Positions 16,891 to 25,298 of a DNA stretch of 52,135 bases are shown here, piece by piece. Origin of the DNA: Sedimentisphaera sp050251615 (GTDB taxonomy: Bacteria > Planctomycetota > Phycisphaerae > Sedimentisphaerales > Sedimentisphaeraceae); NCBI GenBank assembly GCA_050251615.1, contig JBFWMM010000015.1, positions 1 to 52,135 on the forward strand, read 5' to 3'. The number at the start of each line of letters is the position of its first letter. The first letter of the stretch is position 1. The translations under genes and the position numbers were made by a program. The notes under the pieces are model-generated. The model worked only from the letters and a program-made list of their open reading frames with translations, had not been told where the DNA came from and searched no databases.

Positions 16891-18387
16891 TTAGTTATAG
16901 GTAACGGTGTTATTGCCGCTGTAGTCGTAGTACATTCTCGAATAGGTATAGCTGAAGCCATAGTTTGCGGAGAACGCGTTCCTGAGTACGTAAAGCCAGT
17001 AGTTTACGCTGTTCGTGCCGACGTTGATAGTATCATCGCGCTTGATGAAGAAGTCGGGTTGAAGTCCCTGTGCGATTTTATCGAGGTTAACTTGCACGAT
17101 TTCCTCGTGCGTATCGCCAATTCTCCTGCGCACTTCCACGTTCGCCGGATCAGCCAGCGGCCCGAGGCCTCCCGCGGCTGCAATCGCCTGCATTAGGGTC
17201 ATTGGCCTACCGCTCATTGTAACATAGCCTATCGCCCTTACATTGCCCATTACAACGCACTCTCCGATTTGTTCGGAAGGAACCGCAACGACATCACCGG
17301 GCTTGATTACTACATTGTATCGCGGGTCGCCCTTGCGCAGTGCCTCCCACGGAATCTTTATTACACGTACCATATAGCGTACGGGGTTATCCTGCTCTGC
17401 TGTATAATCATCCGGCAACACATCTCTGACCGATCCTTCCGAAGTGCCGTTATCAGCGGCTTCCGCGGAAGAATCTTCCACTACAACCTGAGTAGAATCA
17501 GGTTCAGCGGCATTTCCCGTTTCTACCGGAACCCACCTTCCGTCCTTGAACACCCATTCCACATTTCCGCCCGCATCGCCCTCTGCAAATGAGAGCATCG
17601 GCAGCTCGGCGGGAGCAATAAGCTTGAGAAGGTCTTCCTCGGCTTTGCGGAAATCGATTGTTTCCTCTTCGATCTTTTTCGTCCTCTGAGACTTGTAAGA
17701 GAGGCCTGGGATTGATACCCCGGGCGAAGAGTATTCGTTCACAACGCGATTTTCCATCTCCGCTTCAGTCAGCTGTCTTGTAACGAAGATGTTCTTAACA
17801 TTAAACTCGTTGCAGCCACCGGCTGTCGCGATGGCGTCAAGAACCCTGAAATCGGTACCTCTGGGAACGAGGAACCTGCCGCCCGCTGTATCTGCAAGGA
17901 TACCGGTACCGAGGATAGAATAGGAACGATAATCAGATGCGACAAGCGTAACAGTTACGATAGGCGTTTTGAGAATATCCGGCGAGAGTATCTGCTTGAG
18001 CTCTTCCTCAAGCTCCTGCTCCGTATAGCCGGCAACCTTTATCACACCCACCTCAGGAATAGAAATTTTGCCGGATTCGGAAATGGTAACATCTGCCAGA
18101 TACGGCACATTCTCTTCGAGAAGCTCATATATATTGAGCCTGAGCCTGTCCCCTGGATGCAAGACATAATCATCGGCGTAAGGGATCACGTCTTCCGGCC
18201 TCGGAAGCTCTGCGTCAACATAATCCGCCGTTCCCTCTTCGGCAAGCCCGAGAGAGTCAAGGATTACATGCTGAACCGGCACAGGACGAAACCGCCCGAT
18301 TTGTGTCGGATCCCAGAATTTATTACTACAGCCAGTAAGCACAAGAATGCTTAGGCTCGCCACAATGAGAAGCGTATTACGTCGCAT
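16891..18387 (-). CDS. Wza-like polysaccharide export outer-membrane lipoprotein
   Basis: About 498 residues. The signal peptide ends in the lipobox LVLTGC (Cys20). A polysaccharide-export domain follows at about 75-150 (YVLHPGDRLRLNIYELLEEN, SESGKISIPEVGVIKVAGYT). A soluble-ligand-binding beta-grasp domain lies near 365-435 (VIKPGDVVAVPSE, GYVTMSGRPMTLMQAIAAAGGL). Between them is an acidic, low-complexity insert of about 150 residues, making it longer than E. coli Wza (379). The end is rich in Tyr and Ser. It is the first gene of the cluster, with AAGG six bases before ATG 18387 (GTG 18390 is possible). It should form the outer-membrane pore working with the Wzc-like protein. Confidence 0.9.
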   Translation of the reverse strand: MRRNTLLIVASLSILVLTGCSNKFWDPTQIGRFRPVPVQHVILDSLGLAEEGTADYVDAELPRPEDVIPYADDYVLHPGDRLRLNIYELLEENVPYLADVTISESGKISIPEVGVIKVAGYTEQELEEELKQILSPDILKTPIVTVTLVASDYRSYSILGTGILADTAGGRFLVPRGTDFRVLDAIATAGGCNEFNVKNIFVTRQLTEAEMENRVVNEYSSPGVSIPGLSYKSQRTKKIEEETIDFRKAEEDLLKLIAPAELPMLSFAEGDAGGNVEWVFKDGRWVPVETGNAAEPDSTQVVVEDSSAEAADNGTSEGSVRDVLPDDYTAEQDNPVRYMVRVIKIPWEALRKGDPRYNVVIKPGDVVAVPSEQIGECVVMGNVRAIGYVTMSGRPMTLMQAIAAAGGLGPLADPANVEVRRRIGDTHEEIVQVNLDKIAQGLQPDFFIKRDDTINVGTNSVNYWLYVLRNAFSANYGFSYTYSRMYYDYSGNNTVTYN

Positions 18388-18428
18388 CACTAACCTTGTA
18401 TTTCTGTAAAATAAACAAATCCCGCGCC

Positions 18429-18447
18429 GATCTCAATTAACGAGATC
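18429..18447. promoter_or_regulatory. Inverted repeat in the leader of the export/exosortase cluster
   Basis: GATCTC (18429-18434) and GAGATC (18442-18447) form a 6-bp perfect inverted repeat separated by seven bases. It lies between the proposed cluster promoter and the first start codon, so it would be in the 5' leader. It could be an operator or a small RNA hairpin. The element is short, so chance is possible. Confidence 0.35.
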
Positions 18448-18496
18448 TCAACCGCAGTACCGATTTCAACAATCGACAAGTCCGATTAAGCACAAA

Positions 18497-18525
18497 ATTA
18501 TGCCGAAAAGCAGCATTCTTGTCAA
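18497..18525 (-). promoter_or_regulatory. Sigma-70-like promoter of the exosortase cluster
   Basis: On the minus strand TTGACA (18520-18525) is followed after exactly 17 bases by CATAAT (18497-18502). These are one mismatch from the full consensus at optimal spacing. Transcription would start near 18490, leaving a leader of about 100 bases before the first gene. Confidence 0.65.
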
Positions 18526-18551
18526 TTTATTTCCCAGCATAATAAATAATA

Positions 18552-18580
18552 TTGGCTTTGAGCGATAGCGCAAGTATAAT
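18552..18580 (+). promoter_or_regulatory. Sigma-70-like promoter of the ABC permease genes
   Basis: TTGGCT (18552-18557), a 17-base spacer and a perfect TATAAT (18575-18580). It diverges from the exosortase-cluster promoter, with about 26 bases between their -35 boxes. The leader of about 75 bases contains a direct repeat of AACAGTTAA (about 18618-18638). Confidence 0.6.
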
Positions 18581-18663
18581 AATGGCACTCTCGCAGGGTT
18601 GAGGGGTGTTTCGTATTAACAGTTAATGAACAGTTAACTATGGGTTCTGCCCTCTGATTTTCT

Positions 18664-19653
18664 ATGACAAACTACATTATCAGGCGTATCCTTCTAATGA
18701 TACCGACTCTGCTCGGAATCACTATTCTTGTGTTTTCAATAAGCAAGCTTGCCCCCGGCGATCCGATAGCGATGCAGATGGGCCCGGACGCTTCAATGAA
18801 CAGCTCGCAGAATCAGGCCGCCCGCGAGGCACAGCTGAAACTCTACGGCCTCGACAAGCCGTTGCCGGTTCAATATGCAATCTGGCTGAAAAACATTTCG
18901 CGGCTCAATTTCGGCGATTCGTTCAAGCACCACCGCCCCGTTATTGAGCTCATCAAAGAGCGCCTGCCGATAACCATAACGCTAAATCTTATCGCGTTCG
19001 TAGTGATCTACATAATATCTCTGCCGCTTGGATGTCTCTCCGCCGTGCAACACAACAAACTTCCCGACCGGATAATATCAGTCGTTCTCTTTATCCTGCT
19101 CTCCCTGCCGGTAATGTGGGTCGGGCAGACTCTCATCGGATACCTGTGCAACCCCGATTATCTCAGCTGGTTTCCTTCATCGGGCATAAGCAGCAACGGT
19201 TCGGAGATGCTGCCGTTTGTACCCTGGCTCGGCGACAGGCTCTGGCACCTTGTTCTGCCGGTTATCTGCATAACGTTCGGCGGGTTTACCTATCTGACAA
19301 AGATCGTACGCGCGAGCATGCTCGACAATATGCGCATGGACTACATACGCACGGCACGCGCAAAAGGTTTAAGTGAATTCGCCGTTACCACACGCCACGC
19401 GTTCCGAAACAGCGTAATACCGGTTATCACGATCATGGCAACCCTCCTGCCGGCAATGATCGGCGGCTCGGTTATCATAGAAAAGCTCTTTACCATCCCC
19501 GGCATGGGCCTGCTCGCCTTTGAGGCGATAAGTACCCGAGACTACAACATCGTTATGGCGGTAGCTACGATAACCGGTGCGCTCAATCTCACCGGTATGC
19601 TTATCGCCGACATCCTTTACGCCATCGCAGACCCGAGAATTTCTTACAACTGA
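18664..19653 (+). CDS. ABC transporter permease, oligopeptide/dipeptide type (DppB/OppB-like)
   Basis: 329 residues with six membrane helices. It has the N-terminal YIIRRILLMIPTLLGITILVF typical of DppB/OppB permeases, a conserved APGDP, and the EAA-loop region RTARAKGLSEFAV...HAFRNSVIPV that contacts the ATPase. It forms half of the inner-membrane channel of a peptide-type importer. The second permease starts one base after its stop. No binding protein or ATPase gene is adjacent, so these parts must come from elsewhere and the substrate is unknown. No clear ribosome-binding site precedes ATG 18664. Confidence 0.93.
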   Translation: MTNYIIRRILLMIPTLLGITILVFSISKLAPGDPIAMQMGPDASMNSSQNQAAREAQLKLYGLDKPLPVQYAIWLKNISRLNFGDSFKHHRPVIELIKERLPITITLNLIAFVVIYIISLPLGCLSAVQHNKLPDRIISVVLFILLSLPVMWVGQTLIGYLCNPDYLSWFPSSGISSNGSEMLPFVPWLGDRLWHLVLPVICITFGGFTYLTKIVRASMLDNMRMDYIRTARAKGLSEFAVTTRHAFRNSVIPVITIMATLLPAMIGGSVIIEKLFTIPGMGLLAFEAISTRDYNIVMAVATITGALNLTGMLIADILYAIADPRISYN

Positions 19654-19654
19654 T

Positions 19655-20851
19655 ATGAAGACAGATTTTACAACAGAAAAATGGGGCAGGTCTTTCTGGC
19701 AGCTTGCCTGGGAACAGTTCAAAACAAACCGTATGAACATGATATGCCTCTGGTTTATATCCGGCCTGTTTCTCGTCGCGATATTCGCTCCGTTCATCGC
19801 CAATGACAAGCCCTACTACTTAATTAAGGACGGCAGCGTCTCGTTTCCCCTGTTCAAAGCGCTCAACGCCGCAGACTACAGCATCTTTCTCGCCGCCATT
19901 GCAGGCGTTTTTCTTCTCTTCAAGATACGCTCCAACTCCATCAAATACTACCCGTCGATAAGGGGCGAGATTTTTGCCCGTCAACTGGGAATAACCCTTG
20001 GCGTTATTATTGTCGGCATAGGCTTGCTGTTCACATTTGTGCCGAGCGTAAACAACCAGACCGACTACAAAACGCTCGCTATGCAGGATGGCGTAAAAGC
20101 CGGATTTGCACCCGTGCCGTACAGCTACGGCGAAACGAGCTTGAGCGAAAAATACCTGCCCCCATCAAAGAAACACCTGCTCGGCACCGACGATGTAGGT
20201 TCGGACGTTTTGGCGAGACTGATCTACGGCGCACGCATATCACTGTCTGTCGGATTTGTCGCCGTGGGTATATCAACGGTAATAGGAGTTATAATAGGTT
20301 CACTGATAGGCTATTTCGGCGGCATTGCAGACTTCTTCGGCATGCGCCTCATAGAGATAATGATGGCCATTCCCACGCTCTTCCTCATCCTGACAATCAT
20401 CGCGTTTTTCGGCAAGAGCCTGCTGAACATTATGATAATCATCGGCCTGACAAGCTGGACGGGCAACGCACGATTTGTACGCGCGGAGTTTCTGCGCCTG
20501 CGCGGGCAGGATTTCGTTCAGGCGGCCAAGGCGCTGGGGCTTCCCAAGCGCAGCATCATATTCAGGCACATTCTGCCAAACGGCATGGCACCGGTTCTCG
20601 TAAACGCTACAATCGGTATCGGCGGCGCTATCTTCATAGAAGCTGCTCTGAGCTTCCTCGGCTTTGGTATCGAGCCTCCCATGCCAAGCTGGGGACAGAT
20701 GCTGAGCCTCGGAGTAAATGCGTCAGGCAATTTCATCTGGTGGATGACGTTCTATCCGGGTCTGGCAATTTTCTTCACGGTAATGGCGTATAACCTCGTC
20801 GGCGAGGGGCTCAGAGACGCTATCGATCCGAAACTCAGAAAGGCCGCGTGA
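19655..20851 (+). CDS. ABC transporter permease, oligopeptide/dipeptide type (DppC/OppC-like)
   Basis: 398 residues, the partner of the preceding DppB-like permease and one base behind it. The C-terminal two thirds show the DppC/OppC core: HLLGTDDVGSDVLARLIYGARISLSVG, an EAA loop VQAAKALGLPKRSIIFRHILPNG, and the EAALSFLGFGI..PSWGQML block. It is longer than the usual 280-300 residues because about 100 residues, with two added hydrophobic helices, are inserted between the first helix and the core. I start at ATG 19655; an upstream in-frame start would run inside the previous gene. Confidence 0.93.
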   Translation: MKTDFTTEKWGRSFWQLAWEQFKTNRMNMICLWFISGLFLVAIFAPFIANDKPYYLIKDGSVSFPLFKALNAADYSIFLAAIAGVFLLFKIRSNSIKYYPSIRGEIFARQLGITLGVIIVGIGLLFTFVPSVNNQTDYKTLAMQDGVKAGFAPVPYSYGETSLSEKYLPPSKKHLLGTDDVGSDVLARLIYGARISLSVGFVAVGISTVIGVIIGSLIGYFGGIADFFGMRLIEIMMAIPTLFLILTIIAFFGKSLLNIMIIIGLTSWTGNARFVRAEFLRLRGQDFVQAAKALGLPKRSIIFRHILPNGMAPVLVNATIGIGGAIFIEAALSFLGFGIEPPMPSWGQMLSLGVNASGNFIWWMTFYPGLAIFFTVMAYNLVGEGLRDAIDPKLRKAA

Positions 20852-20920
20852 ACGGGCAATTCTCTTGCAGCTTGCCAACGACACTGCCTGAACTACTCTA
20901 TCTGCCAACTCACAGAGCTG

Positions 20921-23239
20921 TTACTCCCCCTGAGATGCGCTTTCGCTGAGGAGCCACTGATCTATCAGCAGATCCAAATCGCTCCAATTTACGGCGCAGT
21001 CGTTGTTCATATCGCCTGAGGGGCAATCGGCAGACGCCTCTTGCAGCCAATTCTCCGCAAGGGACGCCACATCCATCAGATCCACACGGCCATCGGGCAT
21101 TGCGCGCGGGCCGGAAATATCCGCTTGCATCGTAGATGGCAAGAAAGGCGAATATGCACCAAATTCATATATACGCGCCGCGGTGTCAGATGTCTGCGTT
21201 GGCCTGGTTACGTAGAGCCGCAAGTAGCGCGCTCGAATCGGCTTGATGGCATGCCTCGTAACGTTGGCGGTATTTCCTGAAACGACAACGAGATCCTCCC
21301 AGCCGGAGAATCCGTCATTGCTTTTTTGTACGCGGAAGTCTCTTGTGTTCATACTGCCGCTCTCACCACCCGCCGCCGCATGCGCCACGATAAACGTATC
21401 AATCTCGCGTTCGCTTTTGAGGTCGAGCTTCAACCAGTGCGGCGTAGAATCGTGTGTGTTTGCACACCATTTGCTGTTATTGCGAAGGATGCCGTCAATT
21501 GCTCCCGCTGCGCCTTCGCCTGTTATTTGGCTGTCTGCGCTCACATAAGCGCCGATCGCGAGGTTTGTCCTCGGCTTTGCCGAACTTACAGTGAGAGCAA
21601 AAAACTTTGTGCTCGATGCGCCGCAGCTGTTTGTAAAGGTTACTGCGTAATTGCCTGCGTCGGCGGGCATAATCCTTGTCAAGGTGATTTCGCGGGAGTT
21701 TGCCGCAAAGCCGTTAGGGCCGCTCCAGCTCCATGTGCCAGCGCCGGCCGGAGGCGAGAGGGTGATGCTCTCCCCTGCTAAAACGGTTTTCCGCGTTTCT
21801 GCCGCGAGCGGCTCAGCTCCGACGCTCACACGGATGGTAATATCCGATGGCATACAATTACCCCACACGCTCACAGAACTTGTCATATCATTCCAGCTAA
21901 GGCAGCTGTTGGATGAATAAACCGTTATTTCAGAGCCGCCGAAATTGTAATTGTCGTAGAGGGTTGCGCGGTAGCCGGAGACAAGCCGAACGCTTGAAAT
22001 CTGATTGTTGTCAACGCCGCGGAAGCGCAGCTCATCGAGGGGATAATCGCCCGGCTCAAGGCCGCAGGAAAAGCCTCCGTAGTTGCAATCGTTGTATAGA
22101 ATCGCGGCATAATCGGGCGCTTCGCCGCCCTGCGTGCGTGCGAGCGTCCAGAAGGCTCTGGCGACAGATGCCTGGTCCAGCGTTTCGTTTGATGTGCTGC
22201 CGGTCGTGTCGGCCCAGTTGGTCGGGTAGCGCCCGAGCGTCCTGCAATTGTCGTGCAGGTACGTAAGATACCCCGCGGCCACATCAAGCCAGTGCTTATC
22301 GCCGTCTGCTTCATAGAGGTCAACGAGCGCGTTAGTCATATCATGCCCGCACCACTTCCCCGATTGGTTCATAGCATGGTCGTACGCGCGGACGTAATGT
22401 GTTTCCATCGCGTAAGCCATGTGCTGCGCTTCGATGAGATAATCTGCGCTGCCTGTTATGTCGTAGAGCCGCACGGCGGCCTGAAGCGTGGGGGCGGTGT
22501 CGTAGCCGAGGCGGCCATAGTCTATGGTGCCATCGCAATGGACGCCTTCGTAGTAGAGGCCAATTTTCGGGTGTTGCAGACCGTAATCTCGCGCCCAGTC
22601 GTAGAGACGCAGCCCATTTTCGAGATAGACATCTTCGCCCGTGAGCTGATATATGTGAAGATTAGCCAGGCACGCAGGCCCGCTTGAGCAGCGCCGCGAG
22701 CCGCAGGTGCTTGTTTCGTGCCAGCGGATACCGCCAGCGGGGATATCTCCGGCACCATTTTCGTACGCCATAACAAACTCCATCACCTGCTTTGCCCGGT
22801 CGAGATAGACGGTGTCTGCGGTGATCTCGAACAGCTCCAGCTCGGCAAGCGCAATCCACGCGGTGTCATCTGTGTAGCGATCGCCGCAGTTGCCGACGGA
22901 CGCATTGTAGCCGGCGTATCCGCCTGAATCGCAAAGGAAGCGATTGTGTACGCGGTCTGCGAATGCCATCGCCTCGGTAACGTATGATGCGTCCACCCGT
23001 GCCGCCGCTACGACTGCTCCGAGCGTTATGCCGTTGGCCCATGCGAAGCCTGTGCCTCCCTCGCCGAGTGCGTTGTTGTAGAGACCGTCGGAGAGCTTGT
23101 GCTCAGAGTTGATTTGCGCGATGCTCTCATCGCCCCAGCTTATCAATTCTGCTTGCGTTACGGCTCGCACACTTGTGGCTGAAAACGCGCACAGCAACAG
23201 AACCGCACAGCAAACACCCCTGCTTGCGTGATTTGTCAT
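20921..23239 (-). CDS. Secreted GH76-type glycoside hydrolase with crystallin-like, Ig-like, CBM32 and dockerin-like modules
   Basis: 772 residues. Signal peptide 1-26. A GH76 (alpha-1,6-mannanase type) alpha/alpha-barrel spans about 27-370, with the catalytic Asp pair in RYTDDTAW (Asp124-125). Two beta/gamma-crystallin-like repeats (377-460, LYNDCNYGGF and LYDNYNFGGS) follow, then an Ig-like domain (480-552), an F5/8-type C (CBM32) domain (558-697, with NNSKWCAN and HWLKLDL), and two dockerin-type calcium repeats at the C-terminus (DGRVDLMDVASL, GDMNNDCAVNWSDLDLL). It should act on mannan or a similar polymer outside the cell. AAGGGA precedes ATG 23239. The dockerin-like end is common on planctomycete surface proteins and need not mean a cellulosome. 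The GH76 substrate is inferred from family only. Confidence 0.88.
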   Translation of the reverse strand: MTNHASRGVCCAVLLLCAFSATSVRAVTQAELISWGDESIAQINSEHKLSDGLYNNALGEGGTGFAWANGITLGAVVAAARVDASYVTEAMAFADRVHNRFLCDSGGYAGYNASVGNCGDRYTDDTAWIALAELELFEITADTVYLDRAKQVMEFVMAYENGAGDIPAGGIRWHETSTCGSRRCSSGPACLANLHIYQLTGEDVYLENGLRLYDWARDYGLQHPKIGLYYEGVHCDGTIDYGRLGYDTAPTLQAAVRLYDITGSADYLIEAQHMAYAMETHYVRAYDHAMNQSGKWCGHDMTNALVDLYEADGDKHWLDVAAGYLTYLHDNCRTLGRYPTNWADTTGSTSNETLDQASVARAFWTLARTQGGEAPDYAAILYNDCNYGGFSCGLEPGDYPLDELRFRGVDNNQISSVRLVSGYRATLYDNYNFGGSEITVYSSNSCLSWNDMTSSVSVWGNCMPSDITIRVSVGAEPLAAETRKTVLAGESITLSPPAGAGTWSWSGPNGFAANSREITLTRIMPADAGNYAVTFTNSCGASSTKFFALTVSSAKPRTNLAIGAYVSADSQITGEGAAGAIDGILRNNSKWCANTHDSTPHWLKLDLKSEREIDTFIVAHAAAGGESGSMNTRDFRVQKSNDGFSGWEDLVVVSGNTANVTRHAIKPIRARYLRLYVTRPTQTSDTAARIYEFGAYSPFLPSTMQADISGPRAMPDGRVDLMDVASLAENWLQEASADCPSGDMNNDCAVNWSDLDLLIDQWLLSESASQGE

Positions 23240-23274
23240 TAAATTCCCTTTTTCACCAATCTGTATATTTTTCG

Positions 23275-23661
23275 TTATGTAAAGTCGCGGCGGTTTTTGT
23301 TAAAGCGCGGGTCGTTTTCGAGAGACGTGCCGGAGGGCGCTTTAATCCTGTTCTTTGGAGACGGCTTTGCGGAAGCCGGTTTTTCGGGGCGCTTTTCGCT
23401 ATGATTCCGGCGCGCCTGTTTCTTCATTATAGACATAGCAATCACCCAGACTACAATCAACGGCACAAGACTGATGCGGCTTCCAAAAACAAAGTTGATT
23501 ATGCCTCCGCCGAAGATAAGCACGAGGAGCACCCCCCACATAAACTTTTTATTTTCAGCCGTCATCTTGAACTCGGGCTTGCGCGGCGCGCCACAAGACG
23601 GGCACATAACGGCACTGTCCGAGATTTCTTTACCGCATTCTCTGCAATTTGTCATAGCCAT
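23275..23661 (-). CDS. Zinc-ribbon membrane protein of unknown function
   Basis: About 128 residues. An N-terminal zinc ribbon (NCRECGKEI...VMCPSCGAP, four Cys) is followed by two short hydrophobic helices (about 40-75) and a basic Lys/Arg/Pro-rich tail. Such zinc-ribbon-plus-helix proteins are widespread and mostly uncharacterised. AAGGA sits nine bases before ATG 23661; another ATG two codons later is possible. It lies 35 bases upstream of the GH76 gene on the same strand and may be co-transcribed, with no functional link evident. Confidence 0.75.
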   Translation of the reverse strand: MAMTNCRECGKEISDSAVMCPSCGAPRKPEFKMTAENKKFMWGVLLVLIFGGGIINFVFGSRISLVPLIVVWVIAMSIMKKQARRNHSEKRPEKPASAKPSPKNRIKAPSGTSLENDPRFNKNRRDFT

Positions 23662-23795
23662 GATCACGCTTCCTTAATTGAAACTTTGGTACGCAAGTAT
23701 AACGCGCTGGTGAGGCATTACAAGATTTATTAACTTGCCCGCTGATTTTCGCCTGCGGCGTAAGCGAAAAGAACAGAGGCCGCTGTACCGGCGCT

Positions 23796-24557
23796 TTACA
23801 GCCTTACGCAGATGCCCTTGTCGTGGAGGTAGCGTTTTGTTTCGTTGATTGTGTATGTGCCGTAATGGAACACACTTGCGGCGAGAGCTGCGTCCGCTTT
23901 GCCCTCTTCGAGCACCTCACGGAAAGTGTCGAGGTCGCCGGCGCCTCCGCTCGCTATCACGGGGATATTCACCGCTTCTGCCACGGCGCTTGTAAGAGGG
24001 ATGTCGAAGCCGTCTTTTGTGCCGTCGGCGTCCATGCTTGTGAGCAGGATTTCGCCTGCGCCAAGCTTCTCAGCGCGCACCGCCCACTCCACTACATCAA
24101 TATCGGTCGGCTCGGTACCGCCTTTGAGATGCACAAGCCATCTGCCCTGCTCTGCACTCCATTTGGAGTCTATCGCAAGCACAACACACTGCGCTCCGAA
24201 GCGCATCGCCGATTCCGTGAGGAGGTCAGGGCTTACCACGGCCGCAGTATTTATGGACACCTTCTCCGCGCCGGCGCGAAGAAGCGTATCGATCTGGCCT
24301 GCGCTTGTTACCCCGCCGCCGACAGTAAACGGAATGAATACGTTCTCGGCTACTCTCTCCACCAGCTCGACAATCGTCTTATTGCGGCGGATTGTGGCGG
24401 TGATGTCGAGGAAGACGAGCTCATCGGCGCCCTCGTCGCTGTACTTTGCCCCCAGCTCGACGGGGTCTCCGGCATCGCGGAGGTTGAGGAAGTTTACGCC
24501 CTTTACAACGCGGCCGTCTTTAACGTCCAGACACGGTATTATTCTCTTTGTAAGCAT
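23796..24557 (-). CDS. hisF: Imidazole glycerol phosphate synthase, cyclase subunit
   Basis: Uses ammonia from HisH to turn PRFAR into imidazole glycerol phosphate and AICAR in histidine synthesis. 253 residues, full length. It forms a (beta/alpha)8 barrel with the catalytic Asp11 in CLDVKDGRVVKG, the second catalytic Asp in VLAIDSKW, and the phosphate-binding GGGVTSAG and ASGGAGDL loops. It follows hisH by four bases. No other his genes are in the window, so the pathway is split in this genome. Sequence features fit the true histidine enzyme rather than lipopolysaccharide-linked paralogues. Confidence 0.96.
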   Translation of the reverse strand: MLTKRIIPCLDVKDGRVVKGVNFLNLRDAGDPVELGAKYSDEGADELVFLDITATIRRNKTIVELVERVAENVFIPFTVGGGVTSAGQIDTLLRAGAEKVSINTAAVVSPDLLTESAMRFGAQCVVLAIDSKWSAEQGRWLVHLKGGTEPTDIDVVEWAVRAEKLGAGEILLTSMDADGTKDGFDIPLTSAVAEAVNIPVIASGGAGDLDTFREVLEEGKADAALAASVFHYGTYTINETKRYLHDKGICVRL

Positions 24558-24561
24558 TGCG

Positions 24562-25167
24562 TTATCTCCTGCAGATCTTCTCGAAGTTTTTCAGCACTTC
24601 CATTCCCTTTGCACTGCTTTTTTCGGGGTGAAACTGCACGCCGAAAATGTTGCCTTTCTCGACGGACGCAATCACGTTATGGCCGCCATATTCAACTGTG
24701 GCGGCTTTCGCGGCAGGGTCGGTGATGTTGGCGTGGAAGGAGTGGGCGAAGTAGAAGTGTTCGGGGCCAATGCCGTCAAACAGGCGCATACCATCGGCCG
24801 GCTCTACGAGATTCCAGCCCATATGCGGTATCACAACGTCATCGCTGAGCTTGTCCACCGTGCCGCTGATCAGGCCGAGGCCCTTGTGCTCGCCAAGCTC
24901 TGTGCTCGAATCGAAGAGTATCTGATACCCTGAGCAGATGCCGAGCAGCGGCTTGCCGCCGAGCGCCGCTTCCTTAATGTTCGCCGCGCTGCTCTCGCCA
25001 AGGGCGTTCATCGCAAAGCCGAACGCCGCCACGCCAGGCAGGATTATCCCGCTTGCGTTCTTTATGTGCTCCGGCTCTGCCGTAAGCGAATTCGGGCAGC
25101 CTATCTTGTCAAGCGCGTTGCAGACGCTTTTGACGTTGCCCACGCAGTAATCTATCACAACTATCAT
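24562..25167 (-). CDS. hisH: Imidazole glycerol phosphate synthase, glutamine amidotransferase subunit
   Basis: Supplies ammonia from glutamine to HisF. It is a 201-residue class I amidotransferase with the triad Cys78 (GICSGYQ), His180 and Glu182 (FHPEKS). The oxyanion-strand region reads PGVAAFGFAM and the nucleophile elbow GICSGYQ, where most HisH proteins read PGVGAF and GICLGMQ, so it is somewhat divergent. AAGGG precedes ATG 25167. Immediately upstream of hisF, and the two subunits form one complex. Confidence 0.93.
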   Translation of the reverse strand: MIVVIDYCVGNVKSVCNALDKIGCPNSLTAEPEHIKNASGIILPGVAAFGFAMNALGESSAANIKEAALGGKPLLGICSGYQILFDSSTELGEHKGLGLISGTVDKLSDDVVIPHMGWNLVEPADGMRLFDGIGPEHFYFAHSFHANITDPAAKAATVEYGGHNVIASVEKGNIFGVQFHPEKSSAKGMEVLKNFEKICRR

Positions 25168-25209
25168 CTATGATACCCTTGTTCTGAGTGATTTGCAGTA
25201 CGGCCGCAA

Positions 25210-25215
25210 ATTATA
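25210..25215 (-). promoter_or_regulatory. Possible -10 box for hisHF
   Basis: A perfect TATAAT on the minus strand about 43 bases before the hisH start, in the only sizeable gap upstream. I cannot see a good -35 box at the usual spacing, so this is tentative. Confidence 0.35.
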
Positions 25216-25298
25216 GCAAAAACGCCCGCCTTTTCCACCTGTCCGCATAAATGCGGGTCAGACAGCAGGAAAGATGCGCAAAGTTTGGCAACTCACCG

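Noticed and set aside
20921..21050. PEP-CTERM-type sorting signal at the end of the GH76 protein
   Set aside because: The C-terminus is dockerin-like repeats ending SESASQGE, with no hydrophobic helix or basic tail.
23740..23790. Terminator between the zinc-ribbon gene and hisF
   Set aside because: TTTTCGC/GCGAAAA can pair on the minus strand but no T run follows and the loop is large.
23796..25167. HisH/HisF as sugar-amidation paralogues from a surface polysaccharide locus
   Set aside because: HisF keeps the standard active-site loops and full length, and the neighbours are housekeeping genes, so the histidine role is preferred.
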